The notes below the pieces were generated by a model. It searched no databases and had not been told where the DNA came from. It worked only from the letters and a program-made list of their open reading frames with translations. A DNA stretch of 64,000 bases. Origin: Pogostemon cablin. Lineage: Eukaryota; Streptophyta; Magnoliopsida; Lamiales; Lamiaceae. Shown here one piece after another: positions 59,585 through 64,000 of this stretch (the stretch's first letter is position 1; each line of letters opens with the position of its first letter). The stretch is taken from the NCBI GenBank assembly GCA_023678885.1, contig CM042987.1, positions 27,986,927 through 28,050,926 of the forward strand, given 5' to 3'. The translations under genes and the position numbers were made by a program.

Positions 59585-60348
59585 GTAAGTCGATGCAAAA
59601 AGGGGGACCTACGAAGGTTGGTGATCCGGGAAAGTTCATAATTCCTTGTGATTTTGAAGGAAAAAGCACCCTTGATGCATTGTGTGACTTGGGGGCAAGT
59701 GTCAACGTGATGTCTCATGCCACGTTTAAAGACCTTGAAATTGGAGAGCTAAAGCCTACGACTATCCGTCTTGAAGTAGTAAATGGTGAAGTTGTGAAGC
59801 CACTTGGGATTGTTGAAGACGTGGAGGTGAAAGTGAAGGGACTAGCTTTCCCGGTTAATTTCATGGTGTTGGAAGTAAAGGCGGACCCTCGAGTTCCACT
59901 CATTTTGGGAAGACCATTTCTAGCCACCGGAAGAGCAAAGATTGATGTTGGGAGAGAAGAGCTTTCTTTGAGCTCAAATGGAGAGAATGTCACATTCTTG
60001 TGCAAGAAAGATAAAGGGATCAAGCCTCATCATACAAGGCCTCCGGATGATTTCGATGATCATGATTCTCTTCTCTTTGACAATTTGAATTCATTTCTTC
60101 ATGATTATATGAAATTTTCAAATGCTAACTTATCTTCTTATGATGTTAATAGGATGAAAGAATCAGAGCTTGATTGGAAAATCGATAAAGGAGAAAAAGG
60201 AAGTCCACTAGAATCACTCCTTGATGAAGATTTGATGCTTGTAAGCAAGAATGGAGAAGTTGAATTAGTGGACAAAAAGAGGGCTAAGCTATTGTTCAAA
60301 GTGAGGATGCGAGGAGAAAGTGGGATGGACCATCCTTTGGTTCGATGA
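59581..60348 (+). CDS. pro: Aspartic protease ORF of element B (-1 frame to gag)
   Basis: 255 codons. Protease motif DLGASVNVMS at about residue 39 and LILGRPFLATGRAKIDV at about 105, the retropepsin-like pattern of Athila elements; GKFIIPCDFEG before it parallels GSFIIPCEIG of A. The C-terminal part ends ...NGEVELVDKKRAKLLFKVRMRG, like A and C, then stops. It could be made by -1 frameshifting at 59575-59581 or by reinitiation at the ATG in ATGA; a plain one-base deletion is the alternative. Confidence 0.85.
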   Translation: MSKSMQKGGPTKVGDPGKFIIPCDFEGKSTLDALCDLGASVNVMSHATFKDLEIGELKPTTIRLEVVNGEVVKPLGIVEDVEVKVKGLAFPVNFMVLEVKADPRVPLILGRPFLATGRAKIDVGREELSLSSNGENVTFLCKKDKGIKPHHTRPPDDFDDHDSLLFDNLNSFLHDYMKFSNANLSSYDVNRMKESELDWKIDKGEKGSPLESLLDEDLMLVSKNGEVELVDKKRAKLLFKVRMRGESGMDHPLVR

Positions 60349-60369
60349 GCATGAAAATTCCGTCCGGCT

Positions 60370-60410
60370 TGAAGACATTAAACTTAGCGCTAAATGGGAG
60401 GCAACCCATT
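60370..60410 (+). other. Post-stop motif and hairpin of element B
   Basis: GACATTAAACTTAGCGCT (60374-60391) is shared with C and A; it is followed by AATGGG (60393-60398), loop AGGCAA and CCCATT (60405-60410), a perfect 6-bp stem. Confidence 0.7.
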
Positions 60411-60565
60411 ATTTTTATATTTTGATGCTTTTTGTTGATTTTGGTCATGTAGGTGGATTGAGCTCGTGAGAAGAAAGCGTATTGAAGAAAAGAGAAGTGT
60501 TTCATGGCTTCTCCACAAGTAAGTCTCACCACTTTTTGCAAACTTAAGTCTCAACTTGTTTCGAT

Positions 60566-60580
60566 TTAAGTTTGGGGGAG
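60566..60580 (+). other. Internal polypurine tract of element B
   Basis: TTAAGTTTGGGGGAG, 220 bp after the protease stop; nearly identical to the terminal tract TTAAGTTTGGGGGTG. Confidence 0.65.
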
Positions 60581-62354
60581 AGTGTGTGGTGTGACTCACC
60601 AATTGAGTGTGCTTGATATGATGATATTTTGATAATGATAAGTCTTCTTGTAAAAATTGGTCAATTTTAAAATTTTTATCATGAGTTTTGGTTGGATTTT
60701 GGTATGATTGGTTGTGTTGAAGTTCATGATTGTCCATATTTTTTATGAAATTGTTGAGCTAATGGTGTTTGTTGAGTCTTTGAGCATGCGTGAAAGGTAG
60801 TGGAAGCACAAATGGAGCTTGGAGCGAACGCTTTCCTTACCAAATGCCTATTGAGGGAGTACTCTACACCTTATCACTTTTAGTTGCTTGACATAATTTG
60901 ATTTGGATTGATGTGATTTGCATGCTACTTCATTTGTTATGTTTTTGGGAGGTTTCCTTTTCAATAAGGTTGGTATGAATGTGAGCTTAAATGTCATGGA
61001 TGATATAGAATGTGTGCTTTATTGTTAATGATGGTGATTTTTGTTTTTGCATGTTATGTGTTTTTGGTTGTTTATTGTTTGTTGAGTCTTTATTTTATGT
61101 TTTGTGTGTTTTCTTATTTTTGTCTTGGTATGTTTGGTGGTTTGTTTAGGGAGGTTGTGAGTCATTTTTGAATATGAGTGATGACATGTTGTTGTGATAG
61201 TGATGACAAGTTATGATTAAGAATCTCTACACTTTCGAATTGTGACATGTTTTACTTAACTTGTTCAATTTTGAGATGAATGTGGTGTAATAAGTTTCTT
61301 AAGGTCCAATGCATAAGCTTGTGAGCATTTGAGCCTCAACCTTGCATACATGGTTTTTCCTTCATGAGTGGATCGATTGAGTTTGATAAGCTAGAACTTG
61401 CTCAAGGACTATAGGAACGAGCCCGATTGTGGAGATTAGTGAAATAATCTTAGGCCATCCTTGTTATGCATAGTCATTGCCATATATTTTCCTACCATGA
61501 ACATCATCCCTAGTTAACCACTTTGAGCCTATAAGCCTTTTTATTGTGAATATAGCACATTACAAGCCTTGATTACCCTCTTAAACCTTATATATATACC
61601 CTTTGTGTGGGTGATTGAGGAGATGGTGGCTAGAAAGGTTTGATGAGGAAGAAAAAGAAGAAAAGGAAATGGTAAATAAATAAGAAAAAGGATAAAAAGA
61701 GCAAAATGAAGAATGTACATGCAACCTCAAAACAAGAAATATGAGCAAAGCAACAATAATATGCTCAAGTACTTAAAAAAATCCAAAGAAGGAAGCATGA
61801 ATCATAAGAAGCTCAAGAAATCCAAGGAAAGTTGATGAGTAGAGCTTGTGAGTACCAAAGACAAGAAAGGAAGAAAGAAAAGTGGAGAAGTTGAGGAAGT
61901 TGATAATCTCTTCGATTACTTACACTTGTTTAGTCACTATTACCTATATTCTTCCTACCATACCAAAGAGCCTATCATTACATCCTTAATTAAAGACCTT
62001 TTTGATCACTAATGGAAACTTTGGTGGTTTGTGAATGTAGTCCACGAGCAAGCTTATAGCGAGTCGAGTCAATCGATTAATGAGTGTTGATTTACCTTAC
62101 TTTAAAGAGTGTTGAGAGACATTGATATCCTATGTGAGGCTTGGACTAAAAAGGGACTATATTACACTTTTATTCTCTTTAGATTGAACTTGTTAATTTT
62201 TCATGTTATGAGTTTAATGTTGTAGGATGCCTTAGCATAGTTTGTAATTCTTATTATTATTAATGTGTTATTGCTTATGTTCGTTTAGCCTTTTCCTAGG
62301 TGAAAATCTCACCCCTTGGTTTATCATTTTCGTTGTTTGGGGACGCAAAACACT

Positions 62355-62369
62355 TTAAGTTTGGGGGTG
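62355..62369 (+). other. Polypurine tract of element B
   Basis: TTAAGTTTGGGGGTG directly before the 3' LTR. Confidence 0.85.
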
Positions 62370-63937
62370 TGATGAGTGAAATTTTCACCTAGATTTTAGT
62401 ATCTTTTTATGTGAGTTTTCGTATATTTTTATCCGTATTTGAATATTATTTGGTTGTGTTTTGTGTTTTTATTAAAATGTGTGTGAATGAGCTTAAACCT
62501 AGGAAAAAACGGATCTCAATTCGGAGTTGAAACGAGGAAGAACGAGCCAAAACAGTGAAAGAGGAAGCAGGGCAGCAAGAACACGGGCCGTGTACAGCGC
62601 ACGGCCCTGTAAGAAGTGGCCGTGTGCCGACATCAGAAGATCCAACACGACCACCCTGTGCCCGTGTTACAGCACACGAGCCGTGTTGCAGCATACGAGG
62701 CGTGTTGCGTAACACGGCCCTGTCCAGAATGGCCGTGTGAGAGCAACAGAAGACACAACACGACCACCTTATGGCCGTGTTGCGTCGCACGACTCGTGTC
62801 GTGTCTGGGATTAGAAAAAATCAGAATCCTTCTAGAAGCTTCCCAAGGGGTATAAATACCCCTTTTATTCAACAATTGATAGAAGATCCAAAATTCCAGC
62901 CTCCCCACACACATCACACACCATTTCTTCTATTTTACACCATCATCTTCATCCATTCATCATCCATTGGATCTACAATCATCCTACCATCAAAATCATC
63001 ATCCAATTGAAGAAAAGAAGCAAGGAAGAGAGGAAGATAACAAGGGAAGGAAGGAAATCACCATTTAAGTGACATCAAGGGAGTTTCCATTCATTTCTTG
63101 TATTAAACCTCATAGTTTCATCATGTTTTGTAAGGATATTAATGTCTATGTTAATTTTCTTGTTAATATGGTAGGCTAATCTCCCTTGTGAGGTTAGCAA
63201 CATGATAGTTGTTGGATAATTTTGGGGATTTGTGTATTTGAATTCATATGTTTATTGGATCTATGATTTTCTACCATTGATCATTAATTGCTTGAATTGT
63301 ATTGATGATTTGTGTGTTTAGTTGTTCTAGATATGTGATTAGATTGAGAAATCAATTATATGCTTAGGATAATTAAGTGAATCATTTCATCAAACACTTC
63401 ATGTGCATTATAGATTGTGAAGAGATTGAGAAGTCCTTCATAGTTTAGAACCCTTTGGTAGGACATGTGATTGATTTGATCGAGAGATTGATTAATTGTG
63501 TGAAGGGACTCTCATTTAAGCTTAGTACCTAGTTGGAATTATTTAAGTGAGAACCAATCCATTGAGTAATTTGATATTCATATCCTATCCATCTCGAGTG
63601 GGAGTTTAGGTGATTTTAGTGTTGGCTCTTAGTCTTCAATCCATGATACATATGAATTTGATACATAATTCCTAGAATTACCACTTCTTGATTGTTGTTA
63701 ATCTCATTTTTAATCAATTTGGTAAACCACCTTACATCCATCTATCTTATTTGCTAGATCATTGCTTGTTCACTTGCATTGATTGATTTAATTTCTTGTT
63801 TGATCAACCAACCCCCATTGATGATTCGTCTCTATAAAATTGTGATAAACGTGAGATCGCTTGAGCTCTAGTGCCGTCCTCCCTGAGGTTCGATAATTTC
63901 TTGAATTGGTTATTCTCCACTAAACTATGGCTAATCA
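62370..63937 (+). repeat. 3' LTR of element B
   Basis: 1568 bp, TGATGAGTGAAATTTTCACC...GGCTAATCA; homologous to 55727-57339 with a 45-bp deletion at about 62499. TATA at 62851-62858. Confidence 0.93.
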
Positions 63938-63942
63938 GTACT

Positions 63943-64000
63943 CCGTCGTGACTCTCCGACATTAAACTTGAGCGCTTGTTGGGGACCGACCCTCCCATTT
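63943..64000 (+). other. Post-stop region of element C, after B
   Basis: CCGTCGTGACTCTCCGAC, then ATTAAACTTGAGCGCTTGTT and GGGGACC. The first 18 bases are identical to the post-stop motif of A. Cut by the window edge. Confidence 0.85.

Larger units (their letters stand above)
60349..62354 (+). other. Non-coding 3' tail of element B
   Basis: No ORF of note. Contains the post-stop motif with hairpin (60370-60410), an internal polypurine tract (60566-60580), blocks matching A's tail at 61439-61540 and 61953-62007, and a purine-rich region (61640-61890). Confidence 0.75.
55727..63937 (+). mobile_element. Element B: Athila-like gag/protease-only LTR element, second family
   Basis: 8211 bp; LTRs 55727-57339 and 62370-63937; TSD GTACT. 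Primer site 57342-57359, gag 57491-59584, protease 59581-60348 in the -1 frame, 2.0-kb non-coding tail, polypurine tract 62355-62369. The LTRs differ by roughly 35 substitutions and one 45-bp gap, so B is clearly older than A but younger than the decay of C suggests. No pol. Confidence 0.93.
41697..64000 (+). mobile_element. Element C: decayed Athila-like gag-protease element hosting A and B
   Basis: Own parts: LTR 41697-43425, primer site 43432-43449, gag 43544-45660, protease half 54631-55708, post-stop leader 55709-55726 and 63943-64000 (edge). Element A (45661-54625) and element B (55727-63937) are removed by their own target duplications, which leaves a sequence collinear with A's coding and post-stop region. 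C and A are the same family (long shared Gag blocks such as KAREWYDKL and CIDYLEKLLALGD). The 3' LTR is outside the window. Confidence 0.88.

Overview
This is nuclear DNA of a flowering plant, most likely a eudicot. The evidence is a 12-exon gene with GT-AG introns, AT-rich intergenic DNA full of Stowaway-type MITEs, and plant Ty3/gypsy (Tat and Athila-like) and Ty1/copia LTR elements. I see no bacterial, organellar or CRISPR signal. Almost all of the window is transposon; the only clear host gene is a full-length B-family ABC transporter (28464-34441, + strand, about 1241 aa after splicing).

Layout. 1-9700: 3' two thirds of a Tat-lineage Ty3/gypsy element: pol open from the window edge, a hairpin-rich 3' UTR with tandem repeats, an antisense spliced gene with a plant mobile domain (broken), and a 3' LTR at 8693-9700. 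9701-20231: AT-rich intergenic DNA with Stowaway MITEs (one nested in another), two copies of a Mutator-type MITE with 9-bp target duplications, and an element lying between two TA microsatellites. 20232-26013: a complete Ty1/copia element on the minus strand with near-identical LTRs but a dead coding region. 26014-28463: intergenic DNA with two related MITEs and a 3 x 107-bp tandem repeat. 28464-34441: the ABCB gene, with a TRIM in intron 3 and a MITE in intron 8. 34442-41696: decayed LTR and MITE sequence.

41697-64000 is a three-element nest. Element C (+ strand, LTR 41697-43425, running off the right edge) is a decayed Athila-like element. Element A (minus strand, 45661-54625, TSD tttat) sits inside C's protease region. 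Element B (+ strand, 55727-63937, TSD gtact) sits a few bases after C's gag-protease stop. All three code only for Gag plus an aspartic protease: no reverse transcriptase, RNase H or integrase is present in A or B, and C's reading frame ends at the same point. A has an intact 1077-aa ORF and LTRs differing at only three positions that I could find. A and B share blocks of non-coding sequence in their long 3' tails, a short motif just after the gag-protease stop, and a second polypurine tract. B has gag and protease in different frames, joined at a textbook -1 slippery heptamer (CCCAAAA) right before the gag stop. Together these point to a lineage of gag-protease-only parasites of Athila elements with conserved RNA signals. 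This is the most interesting content of the window.
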